Assembly: GCA_028554645.1 (NCBI GenBank)
Contig: JAQOOI010000076.1
Span: 496,001-560,000 of the forward strand
Direction of reading: 5' to 3'
From: Omphalotus guepiniiformis
Taxonomy: Eukaryota; Basidiomycota; Agaricomycetes; Agaricales; Omphalotaceae
DNA length: 64,000 bases
Part shown: piece by piece, positions 46,666 to 59,088 of the stretch
Position numbering within the stretch: the stretch's first letter is position 1
How the letters are laid out: the number at the start of each line of letters is the position of its first letter
Notes under the pieces: model-generated
Told to the model about the DNA's origin: nothing
The model's database searches: none
The model's input: the letters and a program-made list of their open reading frames with translations, nothing else
Made by a program: the position numbers and the translations under genes

Positions 46666-49177
46666 TCATGCTAGCCAAGCGTTTAACGCAGGACCGGACA
46701 ACCAAGGCTCAGAAGACTCAGAATCCAAACTTTGACTTTTGGAGCTAGGAATTTCTTGTCTCTTTGTTTTGTTTTTTCCTTTCTTTCTGGACGCGGATTT
46801 GACGTCTAAAGGACCAGCGGGTTGACCTTCGTCGGCGGAGGTGCTATTATGTTTGTTCTCTGTCGATAAACCTACTTCCGGACTTTCCAAGGATGCTGAA
46901 ATTGAAGACGGTTGTTTCTTCGCTGCTTCAACGTCCCCTTCTCTAACGCGAGTATGATTTTCTGGGAGAAGCACACTTTTAACCTTGACAGCGGGGCTTG
47001 GCATCGGGAGTTGAGGGTGAATGGAAGACCTAATCCCCTGTCGGATATCATACGATGGGGCAGAGACACGATTACCACGGTCAAGTGTTCTAGCGGAGGA
47101 AATGCTCGTATGAGGCTTCGTATTTTGATCAATATCTTGCACACGGGCTACCTTTTGCGCTGGCGTATGTGCAAAGTATGGCTTGTAATGCTGAGCTGCA
47201 CCACCACCAAAGGCAGTACGTTCCACTTGACGTCGAGGCTTGTTCGTGTTATAAGACGTGATTTGAGGTTCTTCTTCCGATACACTGGACAGCTTATGTT
47301 GTATAAGTCGCGTGAAAGGGAGGGCGCGCAGTTGGGGTGTCTGGCTTCCAGTATCGAAAACAGGGGATACCGGGGAAAGAGGTAAACTAGTTGCGAAAGG
47401 TGACGAGCGGCTAGACCCTTTCTCGATCATATCGCCGCGACTACGGAGGGAGTAAACTGAGGGCAGTGGGGTGTTGGGAAGACCTGCATGACTAGAGGAG
47501 ATGTCGATGATAGCAGGGGAATATAGACTGCTGGAATACAGTCTATCGATAGCGGGTGTGGGAGGAACAGACCGTTCCATGGAACGAGCAATGTCGGATA
47601 TCTGCTTCAGGTCTGTAGGGCTGAGCTTTTGCTGTCCAATGCGCTCATAGATGAACCGCCGTAGTTCCTCAGACATATCGTCGCAAGGCAGGGTATTGAA
47701 GGGGTTTTCGGCTCTCACGGATATCGGAGTCGAGAAGGTATCAGACGGTGACCAACCAATACAGGATGAGTTGGGAGGCGTAGGCAAGGATTCCAGTGCT
47801 TGATGCCGTGCCTGGTATTCGTACGCCAGGTCAATGGCAGGTATTTGTCGTCCGGAAGCAATTGCGTAGGATCGGGCAGAATTGTCCATAGAACGGATGG
47901 CCTGGCGAGTAGGAACAAAAATCGGAGCCGATGCTTTGAGTGGATTATTGCGATGAAGGTTCTCGCTGGACTCTAGTAAATCCTGATACAGAATACCGAG
48001 GCCTGTCGGACTGTCACCCGGATAAAAAGCTTCGTTCCCTGCACTTGACATCGGGAGGCCATCGTAGATGTTGTCCCGGCGAGCCTGAAGAACGGAATCG
48101 TCTTCGCATCGATGGTTGCTATTCGGACGACGCACAACATTTGAAGAATGAATCTCTTGCGGAACATGTGTCTGTGTCCTTTTCATTGAAGATAGGCTAG
48201 TACCCATCCCAGAGAAAGGGCTTTGTTGCTGTTGTAAATTCACGCCGAGATTTTGCGGTTCTTGGGAGAAGTTTTGGAGTTGAGACAGAGCTTCTTGCTC
48301 ACGACGATAATCGCGGTTGGTGGTATCGTTACCAAGACCCCATATCATACGTGTCATATCTTCGCCTTCGATAATAGTGCCCTCAGCCCCGCTACCAAAA
48401 ACGTTAGCAGGACTCCGCCTGAGTAAGATATGCTTACGAGGGACACCGTGCATAGGGTAGAGAAAGTGGTCCATGCAAAGCAGGAATAGGTCGCGGAGGA
48501 GAGCTCGCCCACGTTATCCATCCTGTCAAGACAATAAGGATATTTTGTAAAATCGGGCAAGTATTAACCGTTGACATACCGTCATCATCTTCCTCGGGCA
48601 CCGGAAGGGTTTCAACTTTCTGTCGGAAGATAGAGCTCGGGACTTGCATATCATTTCCAATTATCATTACGGACTCTGGTGAGGAAGGAGGTGATGGAGT
48701 ACGTAGAACGAGACTGCTGCGCAAGGAACGGCGAGGTCGAGCACGCCTGCCAATTGAAACATCGATAGCCGAAGAATGTGAACGAGAGCTATCAATTGAG
48801 ACAGAGCTTTCGAAGCAATCCGAAGATACAGTACTATCGGCGGATGAGGCTAGCATGACCTTGAGTTGCTCCGACATAGATGCGACACGTTCACGGTCAC
48901 CAAGAGGTTTGATCCTTTGAGGGGGTGAGGTTTCAGGAAGGGATACGACGCGTTTGTTGGCTTGAGTTATAGCTGAAGGTTTTTGGTACGGAAGCTGAGA
49001 TAGCATGTTATCGCGTTTAGGTCCGCAGAGAGGAGAAGACTGGGTATATGCGCTGCCATTGGGCAAAGTAGGATGAATATTCACAGCTTTGGCATCGTCC
49101 GAGCGACGAGAGAGATTGCGAGGAGGGTCAGTTTGAATGCCACGGTCAATGTACACTTTAGTCGGTGACATTTCCAT
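46666..49177 (-). CDS. Unrecognised 811-aa protein, mostly disordered
   Basis: I do not recognise this protein. Two exons (49177-48580 and 48503-46666) join to exactly 812 codons if the acceptor GGGCGAG is used. The nearer CAG acceptor would leave the wrong frame. The N-terminal 200 residues are Ser/Pro/Arg-rich and end in an acidic run (PEEDDDA). The only ordered-looking part follows: LLRDLFLLCMDHFLYPMHG and VPRKHILLRRSPANVFGSG. The rest is low-complexity with short conserved-looking islands (EELRRFIYERIGQQKLSPTD). The C-terminus is Lys-rich (RKKGKNKTKRQE) and ends WLSGPALNAWLA. No enzyme motif or membrane span is seen. Confidence 0.75.
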
Positions 49178-49281
49178 GCTGAGATGATAGTGGTACAAGA
49201 ACAAGTACAGGTAATGTGTGCAACCCTAGCGTACGGAAGTAAATGCGGAGTCTGAAAGTTATGTCCTCCAACAAAGTGCAT

Positions 49282-50665
49282 TTAAGGTTTTTTTGCAAAG
49301 AAAGTAGATAATTTAGCCATTCCATTGATATTGGCTTTTTTCAGCTTCTCCACTCCCTGCGAAGCTCGAGGCGCCTTGCGTTTGGGTTTTTCGGAGTCTC
49401 CATCACCCGCGCTCACCTTCTTACGCTCCCTCGCCTTTGCAGCAGGTCTTTCGAGCGCCATTCTTTCCTCTTCCAGTCTTTTGACATGCGCGTCTAATTT
49501 GCTCAAGCTGTGAAAGTCCATCAGTATACCACCAACCACGAGGAATGTTTTACGTACTCATAAGTAGCCATTAAATGTGACTTGATGTCTGGAGAGAGAT
49601 ATTGACCAACGAGATCGCATGCGACTTTGATGCGACCCGCTAGATGTAAATCAAGCGCCTGATGAGAGTTGGACTTCCGACAGAATAATACATAAACCTC
49701 ACCTTCTAATAAGGCCTCATTACCATCTTCCATCAAATCGTCTTTCGCCAGCTCTCGTGTCAGCAACCGGGAAGTTTCGAGTACCTCCGCTTTTGACATC
49801 TGCCCAACCTTCCCTCGAAGATATTCAACCACTTTTGGAAGGGATAATCGATAAACAATGATCCCCGGAGCAATGTCTTTAGTTTGATTAGCGTGTAAGC
49901 CAGTTTCCATAGAGAAGTGAAAAACCTTTGACGTCACATATCCTTCGCAGAGCATCTGCACAGCAATCCAGGGATGCAAGCTTTAGAATATCACTCGCGT
50001 GTACTATCGCACAAGGATCCTGTGTCTTCGCAGAGCTTGAAATCTGCTCGAACTGAGCTGCAGCCTCTTCAAACGCATCGTCGGCCGTACGAAATCTTCC
50101 TGCCGTACCGTCACTCTGGAAGGCAATAATTGGTGCCAATAGACATATACACAGATATCACCTCACAGGAGTCAAGATTTGGAGAACGGGTATAAGTAGG
50201 AACGCTGGGTCAATGGGTGTCAACATTAACAATTTGCCATCTGCGATGGGAGATAGCCGTCAATAGCGCGAAGAACGGAGACCAGAGAGAGCGCACCTGA
50301 GACTACTTCATTGCCCAAAAACCAAGAACGCGAATTTATCGGCTCCACGACTTGAAGCTCCAACATAGCACTCTTTGATGAAGAGTCCGTTGAGCTTACT
50401 TCATAATGAAGAAAGAGGGAAGGGATTCCTGAGCGTCTATATGTCAGACAGAATTCAGGATGAGTTTCATACCCAATGTTACCAGTTCGAGGATGTGGAA
50501 GGCGGAAGAAAGGTAGACTGGAGTCTTGTACTACACCGTGAACATTTATTCGAGGTTCGAGTTCGTGTAGAGTCTGAAGGAGGTCTTTGAGAAGAGCGTA
50601 AGATTCGCGTAGAGTACGAATAGTGAGAGATTACCAGTTGGAAGAATGCCAACGTGGACAGTCAT
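49282..50665 (-). CDS. RNH202: Ribonuclease H2 subunit B
   Basis: Accessory subunit of RNase H2, which removes ribonucleotides from DNA and RNA from RNA:DNA hybrids in the nucleus. At least eight exons, short GT-AG introns. Motifs in order: the N-terminal triple-barrel region with FFRLPHPRTG-GIPSLFLHYE; SRSWFLGNEVVS; KLLMLTPIDPAFLLIPVL; RFRTADDAFEEAA; ALRRICDVKDIAPGIIVYRLS; KVVEYLRGKVGQM; QYLSPDIKSHLMATYDLSKL. The C-terminus is Lys-rich and ends MAKLSTFFAKKP, a PCNA-interacting (PIP-box-like) motif, QxxLxxFF type in degenerate form. It is divergent to SNAPC3 with only 83 bp between start codons. Confidence 0.88.
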
Positions 50666-50748
50666 TGCAAACTAAGTAAGTACTTTGGGGCAGTTGTGGA
50701 GTTGGAAAGCGCGTACGCGTTATTTGTGCTTGTTTATTTATTGCTCTG
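50666..50748. promoter_or_regulatory. Very short bidirectional promoter
   Basis: Only 83 bp separate the start codons of the RNase H2B (minus) and SNAPC3 (plus) genes. Both core promoters and 5' UTRs must fit or overlap here, or transcription starts lie inside the neighbouring gene. Confidence 0.55.
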
Positions 50749-52197
50749 ATGAATGCAAGAATCGAGTACACCCTTAGCTCTGAATTCGGTCCTCCTTCTG
50801 AACATGTAAACATCTCAGGTCTTACCAAGGAAGCGGCCAAACTACCCAGCCCTGAGATCGACACATCGGACTCAAATATAGATTGGGAAGCCATTGCAAA
50901 CGAGTGTAGGTGTGTGCCTTGGATACCTTTGACACCGCTCGGAACTCAGTGAAGGTGACCGAGATGCAGCGTAGATGATATTTGTGCCTCGTTGATTGAA
51001 ATATGGAACAATCCCGTACTCTCTGCCTATCTCTCTAGGAACCACGAAAATACTGTAGCTGGTTATCATGGAAGTAAATCCTCCAAACTAGCGAAGTCTC
51101 GGAAGAAAACTGCTTCGACGGCAGAGCCATATCACAATCTGGATGAGATAAAAAGAATCAAAGAAAAAATGGAGAAAATACCATTGTCCACCTGGCCGTG
51201 CGTTATTCATCTGCTGCACATCTCTTCTGCACTGACTTCCGGCAAACAGTCTATTGCCCAATTCTGCGTTATTCACGAGGCCGCCTAGAAGTTCGGACTA
51301 CAATGTTCTCACCCAAGTAGTCAGTCCTCTGCTTACTGAGTCAGTGTATCATTTTTACTGACGCTATCTTAGAGGACATCGGATGCGGACACTGCTCCTG
51401 AAGCGGGGGGCCCTCAAGCCCTTATTACATTCACTGTTCACAATAAAGTTGTATGGCGACCCAGTATAGTGACTCAGAACTCTCGGCATGTCATTTTGTC
51501 TTCGCAAACTCTAGGAGATCTATTTGAAGTCATTCCTTGCATCTCAAACGAAATACCAGAGGAGGTCATCGCAGATTCTCGATTCGTCGGGTATGAACAA
51601 GTGAACGAGATGAAGGGAAGCTCTGGATGTGTCGTTTGTATCAATGGACTCGCTTATGGTGACGGGTTGAGTGAAGAAGATTACGCAGAGTCAGTACTCC
51701 GCATTTAGACTTTTATCTGTCTGTACTGACTTCCCTAGCAAATTGCTGAAGCATTTGAAACTCACCAAGTCCTCTACCGAATTGAGGAAAGCTCAAAGTG
51801 CGATGCACGACACCCCTTTGTCGTCTCTCTCACTCCAAATCAACGAACCGTATTGGCTATTACATCAAGGAAATTGCGAGCATTTCATCATCATTAACCA
51901 GATCAGGTATCCGGGTTGCGCACGTCCTCCATATCTGTATACTAACTATTACTTAGGATCAGAGACTCTACGGACCCAGTGTCCGGATACCCACTGACTG
52001 TGTCCAAATCACCAGCAACGCTTGACCTTTGTCGGGCATGTGCGAGAACTCCTGCAGTGCTATCAGTTTCAGGAGATGTAAGGCTCGAGGAAAGTCCTTG
52101 TCTGCTTTGTGAGCCTTGCTGGCAGAGTATGGGCCCTCCAGCTAATGGTATTCAAGTAACCGTAGTCCCATTACCGAAATACGGACTGGCTTGGTAG
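50749..52197 (+). CDS. SNAPC3: snRNA-activating protein complex subunit 3 (SNAP50-like)
   Basis: Subunit of the complex that binds the proximal sequence element of snRNA promoters in animals. Six exons, about 400 residues. The N-terminus is poorly conserved. The C-terminal SNAP50 region shows LITFTVHNKVVW, HVILSSQTLGDLFEVIPC, GCVVCINGLAYGDGLSEEDYAD, EPYWLLHQGNCEHFIIINQI and a Cys-rich end with CRAC and CLLCEPCW that probably binds zinc. Introns were placed to keep IPLSTWPLLPNSALF and DYNVLTQ-RTSDAD in frame. Confidence 0.85.
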
Positions 52198-52368
52198 AAA
52201 CTCCTGGATGACTATTCGGAGTTCCTTAGTATAATCCAGGTGTATGATAGTGTACATCTGGTATGTTTGCTCAATACGATTGAGGTATTGAGCGCTGAAT
52301 AGTACATTCACTTATGTAACTCTCAAGCGCTCATATCATTGCAACGAGGTCGACAAATTCTACACTGT

Positions 52369-55044
52369 ATGTCTCAACCTACTACTACCGAAGCCCTTGA
52401 TGCACTCGAGAATTGCGATGACCTGATATCATGGATAAACGAAACTCTCGCTTTCGATGAAGATGACCCTCAGGCTACCGTGACCAACAACCTATCTGAG
52501 CTTGACCAAAGGCTCACGCATCTCCTCGCATCGCTCGACATTGCCTGTGAAGACACTTCAGCTCAACTCGAACGGAGTATCGATGATGCTTCGCGCGGGG
52601 TGCCTCGCGTTATTTACGATCTACATTTCATCAAAGATGGCGCCGTTTCATTGCAGAGTTCGCTGTCCCTGGTTCATGCGCGGTCCTTAGCTGCCATTTC
52701 GGACACAACTGGTGTCGCCTTGGAGCAATTGAAACGCCTAGACATGATAAAGGTGCACATGGAAGCTGCGAGGGAGGTCCTAAGGGAGGCAGAGAGTTGG
52801 AGTACCCTTGAGCTGGAGGTGACTTCGTTGTTGACGGAGCGTCACTATGCCAAGGCCGCTTCCAGGCTTTCTGAGGCCAATAAAAGCATGGTTGTATTCC
52901 AGAACACGCCCGAATACGATCCTAGGAGGACCTTATTGGTCAATCTGCAGAACCAGCTCGAAGCCTCACTCAGCTCAGCTCTAGTTGCAGCCATAAACAA
53001 GCAGGACCTCGCGACATGCAGAAGCTATTTCTCTATATTTTCCAACATCCAACGAGAGCTTGAATTTCGAAACTACTACTATGGCTCGCGTCGATCTTCT
53101 CTGGTATTGCTATGGCAGGATGCTGAACTCACTGAAATGAATCCTGAAGCAACTTCTGCTTCTCAAGCCGCCCAGAGCTTTAGCGAATTTCTCCCCAAAT
53201 TCTATGCGAGTATGCTTACCATCCTGAATCAGGAGCGGACGTCTATACCTGCTGTATTTCCTGACCCAGCTCAGACACTGTCTTCCTTCATCTCATCTAT
53301 CCTGTCCTCCCTCCAGCCCACCTTCTCAGAAAGATTAGCCTCTTTATACTCTTACTATAACGATCTGGCACTGAAGGAAATAATCACTGTATTCCGCCTC
53401 ACAGAAGAATTTGCCGTTGGTGTTGAAAAGATCATCGAGAAGATCAAATATTCTGCCGTTCCTCCCACACCCATAGAAAATTCTGCCAGTCCTGATCCAC
53501 CGAATGCGCCAGCTCATAGCAGAAGGCGATCAATGAGAATGTCGATGTCGTTTCGTACTGGTCCCAAAAGGTCTACGTCTGGTGCCTTTGCCAATGCAGC
53601 GAAGGTATCGAGTGTGATGGATGGACTTGATTGGGACCAGGAGCTCTTTCAACCGTTCCTTGAATTCCAGGTGGATTATCCTTCGTTGGAGAGAAGACTC
53701 CTCGACCACCGTCTACGGGAAATCATTTCAAACGACGGTTCAGAGCATATCTCTTCTTCTCTCGATCAGGCTCGATTACTAAGGGAAAGGGCCGTTGATG
53801 TTTTCGGGGTTGCTGAAGAAAGCTTGTCCAGGTATATAGCGTTTACCCACGGGTACGGGGCAGTAGGCCTGCTTCAGGCATTAGATGGGTTCTTGAAGTC
53901 GTTCTTGGATATGTGGACTGCTGATATCAACTTCGCTTCTTCAACACCGTTAAGTGCTGTTGGAACGACCGCATCGGAAGATTTGACTGGTCTAGATTAT
54001 AGTTCCCAAGATTGGTCTAAATTTCAGACCACATCACATCTACTTGGTTCTGCTCGCAGCGTCTTCGAGAGATTATCTGCTTTCGATATGAAGCTACGAT
54101 CAAGCTTGTCTCACACGGGCAACGCATTCAGACTATATCGCGGAGATCCAGTCAACTTTCCAATCACTAGCTCGAAGGGTGCTGGTCAAATCCTTGAACA
54201 GTCTTCTCTCAATTCAGCGGAGCTACATGCACTACTGGACAAGGTCGATTCTGATCCCACACATAGTCGGGATAGCTTCTCTTCTTCAAATTCTGGCCTA
54301 CGGCACAGTCAAGTTTCAGTTGGGGAACCGCTGCTAAATGGATCACGGGCGTCAGTATTTGCATTCGCTCAGGCGTGCCAAATATCCCTCCAAGGCACGA
54401 TATTATCACCTCTGCGAAAGCACCTGGCGCTTTATGCATCGTCTTCTATCTGGAGCGTTTCAGATACCACCTCTCCGAATACCACCTTCAATGACTTGCA
54501 GGTTCCCACATTTTCATTATCCCCAAGCGACATCATACAAAGGGTAACCGAAGGTCTACTGAATCTTCCTAGACTGTTTGAAGTATATGCCGACGATGAT
54601 GCTCTCTCGTTTTCCTTGCAGACACTACCGCATGTTGATGCAGAGTTACTCAAAGGCCTTCCTGAGCAATCGTCGCTGTCATCTGAAACAATGCCTGCGC
54701 ACAGTCGTCGACAATCGATAACAAATACAAAAGCTATTTCTCTCGATCCCGAAACAGTCTCGGCAGCCTGGTTATCGTCCTTGGGACATTCATTACTGGC
54801 ACACCTGACCACCGACGTGCTACCGCATATCAGCAAATTGACTGTACGAGGCGCGGCACAGCTAGCGTCCGACTTGGGCTGGCTTTCAAATGTCATTCGT
54901 GCGATCAATGTTGAGTTTGAGGAGCTCGAGAAGTGGAAAGAGTACGTTGAAATGGATGACGAAAGGGGTAGGACAAAAGTAAAGGAGATTGAAGATGGAG
55001 ATCGTATTTTGGAACAAGTTGCACGAATGCGCGGTTGGCGTTGA
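52369..55044 (+). CDS. COG7: Conserved oligomeric Golgi complex subunit 7
   Basis: Part of the COG vesicle tether, acting in retrograde traffic within the Golgi. A single exon of 892 codons, unusual in this intron-rich window. The N-terminal helical region shows the COG7 pattern (ALENCDDLISWINETLAF; VRVIYDLHFIKDGA-like VPRVIYDLHFIKDGAVSLQ). Helical bundles follow, and the end reads QLASDLGWLSNVIRAINVEFEE...LEQVARMRGW. A Ser/Arg-rich insert lies near residues 380-410 (AHSRRRSMRMSMSF). The ATG at 52369 begins MSQPTTTEALDAL; upstream codons lack an ATG. Confidence 0.92.
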   Translation: MSQPTTTEALDALENCDDLISWINETLAFDEDDPQATVTNNLSELDQRLTHLLASLDIACEDTSAQLERSIDDASRGVPRVIYDLHFIKDGAVSLQSSLSLVHARSLAAISDTTGVALEQLKRLDMIKVHMEAAREVLREAESWSTLELEVTSLLTERHYAKAASRLSEANKSMVVFQNTPEYDPRRTLLVNLQNQLEASLSSALVAAINKQDLATCRSYFSIFSNIQRELEFRNYYYGSRRSSLVLLWQDAELTEMNPEATSASQAAQSFSEFLPKFYASMLTILNQERTSIPAVFPDPAQTLSSFISSILSSLQPTFSERLASLYSYYNDLALKEIITVFRLTEEFAVGVEKIIEKIKYSAVPPTPIENSASPDPPNAPAHSRRRSMRMSMSFRTGPKRSTSGAFANAAKVSSVMDGLDWDQELFQPFLEFQVDYPSLERRLLDHRLREIISNDGSEHISSSLDQARLLRERAVDVFGVAEESLSRYIAFTHGYGAVGLLQALDGFLKSFLDMWTADINFASSTPLSAVGTTASEDLTGLDYSSQDWSKFQTTSHLLGSARSVFERLSAFDMKLRSSLSHTGNAFRLYRGDPVNFPITSSKGAGQILEQSSLNSAELHALLDKVDSDPTHSRDSFSSSNSGLRHSQVSVGEPLLNGSRASVFAFAQACQISLQGTILSPLRKHLALYASSSIWSVSDTTSPNTTFNDLQVPTFSLSPSDIIQRVTEGLLNLPRLFEVYADDDALSFSLQTLPHVDAELLKGLPEQSSLSSETMPAHSRRQSITNTKAISLDPETVSAAWLSSLGHSLLAHLTTDVLPHISKLTVRGAAQLASDLGWLSNVIRAINVEFEELEKWKEYVEMDDERGRTKVKEIEDGDRILEQVARMRGWR

Positions 55045-55207
55045 ATACTATGCATGCAATAAGTATGTACTTACATCGCCAATGAGAACTCGCTCCGAGT
55101 GAACCCACTGAATTCAATTGCATAACCTGGATTAGTAAGCAAGGTCAAGCACGAGACTCTGACCTTTCTTCAGCTTTCAAGTTGCAGCTTTGCTACTGAC
55201 ATCGACC

Positions 55208-57161
55208 ATGGCTTCTTCATCTGGTTAGTAATGTTATTTTACCGGTATATTATATCACCTAAAATCTCTCAGCTATTGGAAAGCTCTCACGCGAGGAGTT
55301 CCGACGACAAAAGGATCTCGATGCCGCTCGAAAAGCGGGTACCGCACCCGCTGCTTTGGACGAAGAAGGACGACCAATCAATCCCCACATTCCTCGTATG
55401 TAGTCGCTTACACGAGGTTCCGTATCACCACTAAACTAGTATCTTTACAGAGTACATCTCTCAAGCACCATGGTATCTGGACACGGGTGCACCTTCTCTC
55501 AGTCATCAGCGACGACATGATGATGATCGTTCAGCCGACAAGCTCGACAATTGGTATGACCGAGGAGCAGTAGCAGGACCGGCGGCCAAGAAGTATCGCA
55601 AGGGAGCTTGCGAAAACTGTGGTGCTATGACACATAAAAAGCAGGACTGTTTGGAGCGGCCTCGCAAGAAGGGGGCCAAGTTCACCAACAAAGATATCAA
55701 AGCCGACGAGGTCGTGCAAGAGGTAGCTCTGGGTTACGACGCGAAGAGAGACCGGTGGAATGGTTATGACGCCTCTGAACACAAGCGTATATATGAGGAA
55801 TATGCTGCAGTTGAAGCGGCAAGGCAGAAGTTACGAGAAGAAGAGATTGACAACCAGACAACGACAGATTTAGCGGCGGTCAGGAAAGTCGCAAAGGCAG
55901 GGAAATCGGAAAAGAAGGATGAAAGTGCAGATTTTGGGTCAAGCGACGAAGAGGATGCCGACGAGGACAAATATGCAGATGCTGCCGATGCTGTCGGTCA
56001 GAAGCTAGATGCGAAGACTCGAATTACTGTGCGGAATCTTCGCATACGAGAAGATACCGCGAAATATTTAATCAATCTGGATCCTTCCAGCGCCTACTAC
56101 GACCCAAAAACCCGTTCTATGCGTGATGCTCCGAACAAGGACATCCCTGCTGAAGAGGTATGTCTCGTATTGCTTAGCATGTACAAAAATTAGCATGTAC
56201 AAGAACTTACTTTGCCCCGGTCTCAGGCTAAATTTGCAGGCGAGAATTTCTTCCGATACACAGGAGAGGCACCCGCGGTGCAATCTCTCCAGTTGTTTGC
56301 ATGGCAAGCTGCTGCTAGGGGAAACGATGTTCATCTGAACGCCAATCCAACCCAGGGTGAACTCTTACACCAGGAGTTCAAACAGAAGAGGGAGGAGCTC
56401 AAGGAGAGCTCAAAGGAAAGTATACTAGCTAAGTATGGGGGAGAAGAATATCTTCAATCCGCTCCGAAGGAGCTCCTTCAAGGACAGACCGAGAATTATG
56501 TCGAATATTCGCGTACTGGTCAAGTTATCAAGGGCCGCGAACGCGCTAAGGCGAAATCAAAGTACCCTGAAGATGGTGTGTACACTAAATGCATGACTGT
56601 TCGCTCATTTCTAAGACTGGAATAGTGTTCGTTAATAACCATACTGCCGTCTGGGGCTCATGGTATGATCCTTCTTCTGGAACATGGGGTTACGCTTGTT
56701 GTCATTCGTCTGTGCATTTATCGTACTGCACTGGTCAGGCAGGCCTTGAGGCCTTGAAAGCCTCCAGTGCCCAGAATTTGCTAGCAGAGCCATCCAAATC
56801 GGCGGTTATCCCATATGAAGAATCCGCGAGGTCCGAGTCAACAAAGGAGAAAGTTGAGCAAAATTACTCCAAGAAACGGATAGGCGAGGGCGACGTGAAA
56901 TTAGATCAGACACGCCTTGCACAGGCTCTCAAGGAAGAGAAGAAGAGGGCTAGAAAGGATGAAGATGATGACCGACTTGGGAAGAGAAGGAAAGGCGATG
57001 TCAGTGGTTCGCATGATGTTACAGAGGAGGAGCTTGGTGTGTTTTCTTTCAGTTCTTCGCCCAGTTCTGTGCTCACTGCTGTTCGTCTATTAGAGGCATA
57101 CCGAATGCGCAGGAACATAGCCGAGGATCCCATGGCAAACTATGTCGACCCGGAGGAATAA
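55208..57161 (+). CDS. SLU7: Pre-mRNA splicing factor SLU7
   Basis: Second-step spliceosome factor that helps choose the 3' splice site. Six exons, about 535 residues. Landmarks: [31 protein letters not shown], the CCHC zinc knuckle [65 protein letters not shown]-like [39 protein letters not shown] and the C-terminal [19 protein letters not shown]. All introns are canonical GT-AG. Its role in 3' splice-site choice is worth noting beside the odd acceptors elsewhere in this window, though nothing links them here. Confidence 0.93.
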
Positions 57162-57563
57162 AGTTTACTTTCTATCCGAAACTCTTACTGTATACTAAGT
57201 CATGTATCATAATATCTTCTGGTTAACATATAGCTATACTACACCAGGCATTGCAATGATGGATTGCGGTATTTTGAGACATTAGTTGATCTCTTTTGGA
57301 TTACCGTGTACTTGTTAGATCTTGGTGAAAACGGAGTTAGTCTCGCTGAAATTTCGCCTGTGCACCAAAACAGTGAACTGAGGAGGCTACTAGATAAATT
57401 ATTTAAAAAAGGTGACTATTTCGTGGAAATAATGTTTCGCGGTAGATATCGTGGGAAAGCTTGCAACACGTGGTTGACAATGAATATACGTTGAAGCCTC
57501 GAGGGCCGCAAATTTCAAAACTGTCATTCAAACGCTCATGTATTGGCTCCGCTGCAGCTGACG
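57162..57563. other. Intergenic region after SLU7
   Basis: 402 bp between tandem plus-strand genes. An open frame at 57264-57494 has no homologue-like features, and I do not call it. Confidence 0.45.
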
Positions 57564-58477
57564 ATGCCAATATCTGCTGCGCCTGCTCTTCTACTAGGTC
57601 TCACTGCGCGCCTTATCCTGGATTTTGTCTCTCGCTCTGAGGAACAAAGTATGCGCGACTTCTTTATGATGGGTCTTTGGCAAGGCGTGCTCTGGTACAC
57701 TTCCAAGAACTACGATCTTTCAATACCTGTTGCCTTTGGCATAATTGCGAAACTCTTTATCGAGTATACGTTCATGTCGGATACCTTTAAATTGGCTTCT
57801 ACACTGGTCGGCGTTGCGCTCGGTGCAATAGGCACTGATTTCTTGTCGAGTATCGTCGACACACCATCGGACAAGGAGAAGCGCAAGAAGGGCCATTCAT
57901 CGAGTAAAGACCACGCGAACCAAGTCAGAGTCCGGTCTAGTCGACGCAATGACAGACTTGCCAGCGGAGGTACTCGCCGTACGACTCGCCGGACAACCTC
58001 AGACATTACCTCCGTAGACTCAGAATCTGAGTTGATCGGTCCCCGAGCTTCAATGTCCCCTCTTGATCGTGAGGTCGCTGCCTTGCGCGCGCGGGCGTCG
58101 TTGGCAGACAGCGAAAGACGTCGTTTCAAGGAGGAAAGAAAATGGGCAAAGGCTCAAGGAAATTCCGCTCTCGCAGACCAGCTGCGCTGGCAGGTCAAGC
58201 GGTATTCTGCACTCATGAAAAGCTTTCATCGTGAGGCTGACACAAAGTTGTTGGAAGGTATGTGGCGCTCATATAGCTGCAGACTAATATATTGAATGTT
58301 GCTCAACTAGCTTCAAATCCCCGTCCTCGGTTGCAGACTATAGACGAACATCGTCCCATGGCACCCACATCTTATCAGAGGCGACAGGACGTGGCATCCA
58401 AGGCTGACCATCCTATCGTTAGTGTGGACATCGAGCCCTCTCAAATCAAGCAAGCCATTCGTGTTAATGTGCGATAA
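57564..58477 (+). CDS. Small multi-pass membrane protein with basic cytosolic tail
   Basis: I do not recognise a named family. The N-terminus MPISAAPALLLGLTARLIL is the first membrane segment; two more hydrophobic stretches follow (FFMMGLWQGVLWYT; FKLASTLVGVALGAIGTDFL). The C-terminal half is Arg/Ser-rich with a coiled-coil-like segment (DREVAALRARASLADSERRR). One GT-AG intron near 58257-58311 joins LLEA to SNPRPRLQT. The stop at 58477 assumes no later intron. A GT at 58470 with an acceptor at about 58560 could extend the protein, so the 3' end is uncertain. Confidence 0.68.
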
Positions 58478-59088
58478 TGCTGACCAAAGAATCAACGATG
58501 AATGGTTTGTGTGTCGTGCCTTGTTCATAATTAACGACTAATTCCGCCTCTGGCCTTTCAGAAGCAATACACAAACGAGCCGAAACATACAAACCCTCCT
58601 CCATGTGTTGGCTTCCACACTATCGAAGTCGGTATCACGATCCACCTTGCAATCGAAACTTGCAGTCGCGATTGGTCATTCCAATGGCATGCTCGAATTC
58701 GGACGGCGCCTGGAAGCCAGAGATCATATGTCTAGTAATGATTCTCCATGTTTTCTTTTGCATTCTCTGGAGCTTGTTTGTATGAATGGACGGTCTCTGC
58801 CGCCACCGTGAGTATTGACGTTACGATCGGCAAGGTAGATGAGAAGGTCGAACGCTGTAAAATACCCAGTCTTGCGTGTATCCTTATTAGTACTGTAAAT
58901 TCAATTGGAATCTTTGAAATGTGAAAATTCTACACGCAGATAGTACAAGTTTCAAGTAGGATAACAAGAATCAGATGTATGAAAAGTGTAAAGAGTGCCA
59001 ACAAAGAAAACAAAGAGGTAATAAAAACTGAAAAAAGAGGATGTGAAATACAGACACTGAAGAGAACATAGGGAACGTGTATGTGGTA
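58478..59088. other. Convergent intergenic region
   Basis: Space between the membrane-protein gene and the CHD1 3' end. The first 250 bases may hold a last exon of the upstream gene (see that entry). The rest is A-rich and noncoding in appearance. Confidence 0.45.

Noticed and set aside
48421..48440. 19-nt GTAAGC...CAG intron in the 811-aa gene
   Set aside because: Too short. Using the acceptor GGGCGAG for the previous intron solves the frame without it.
57264..57494. 76-codon plus-strand frame after SLU7
   Set aside because: No recognisable features; short, isolated and intergenic.
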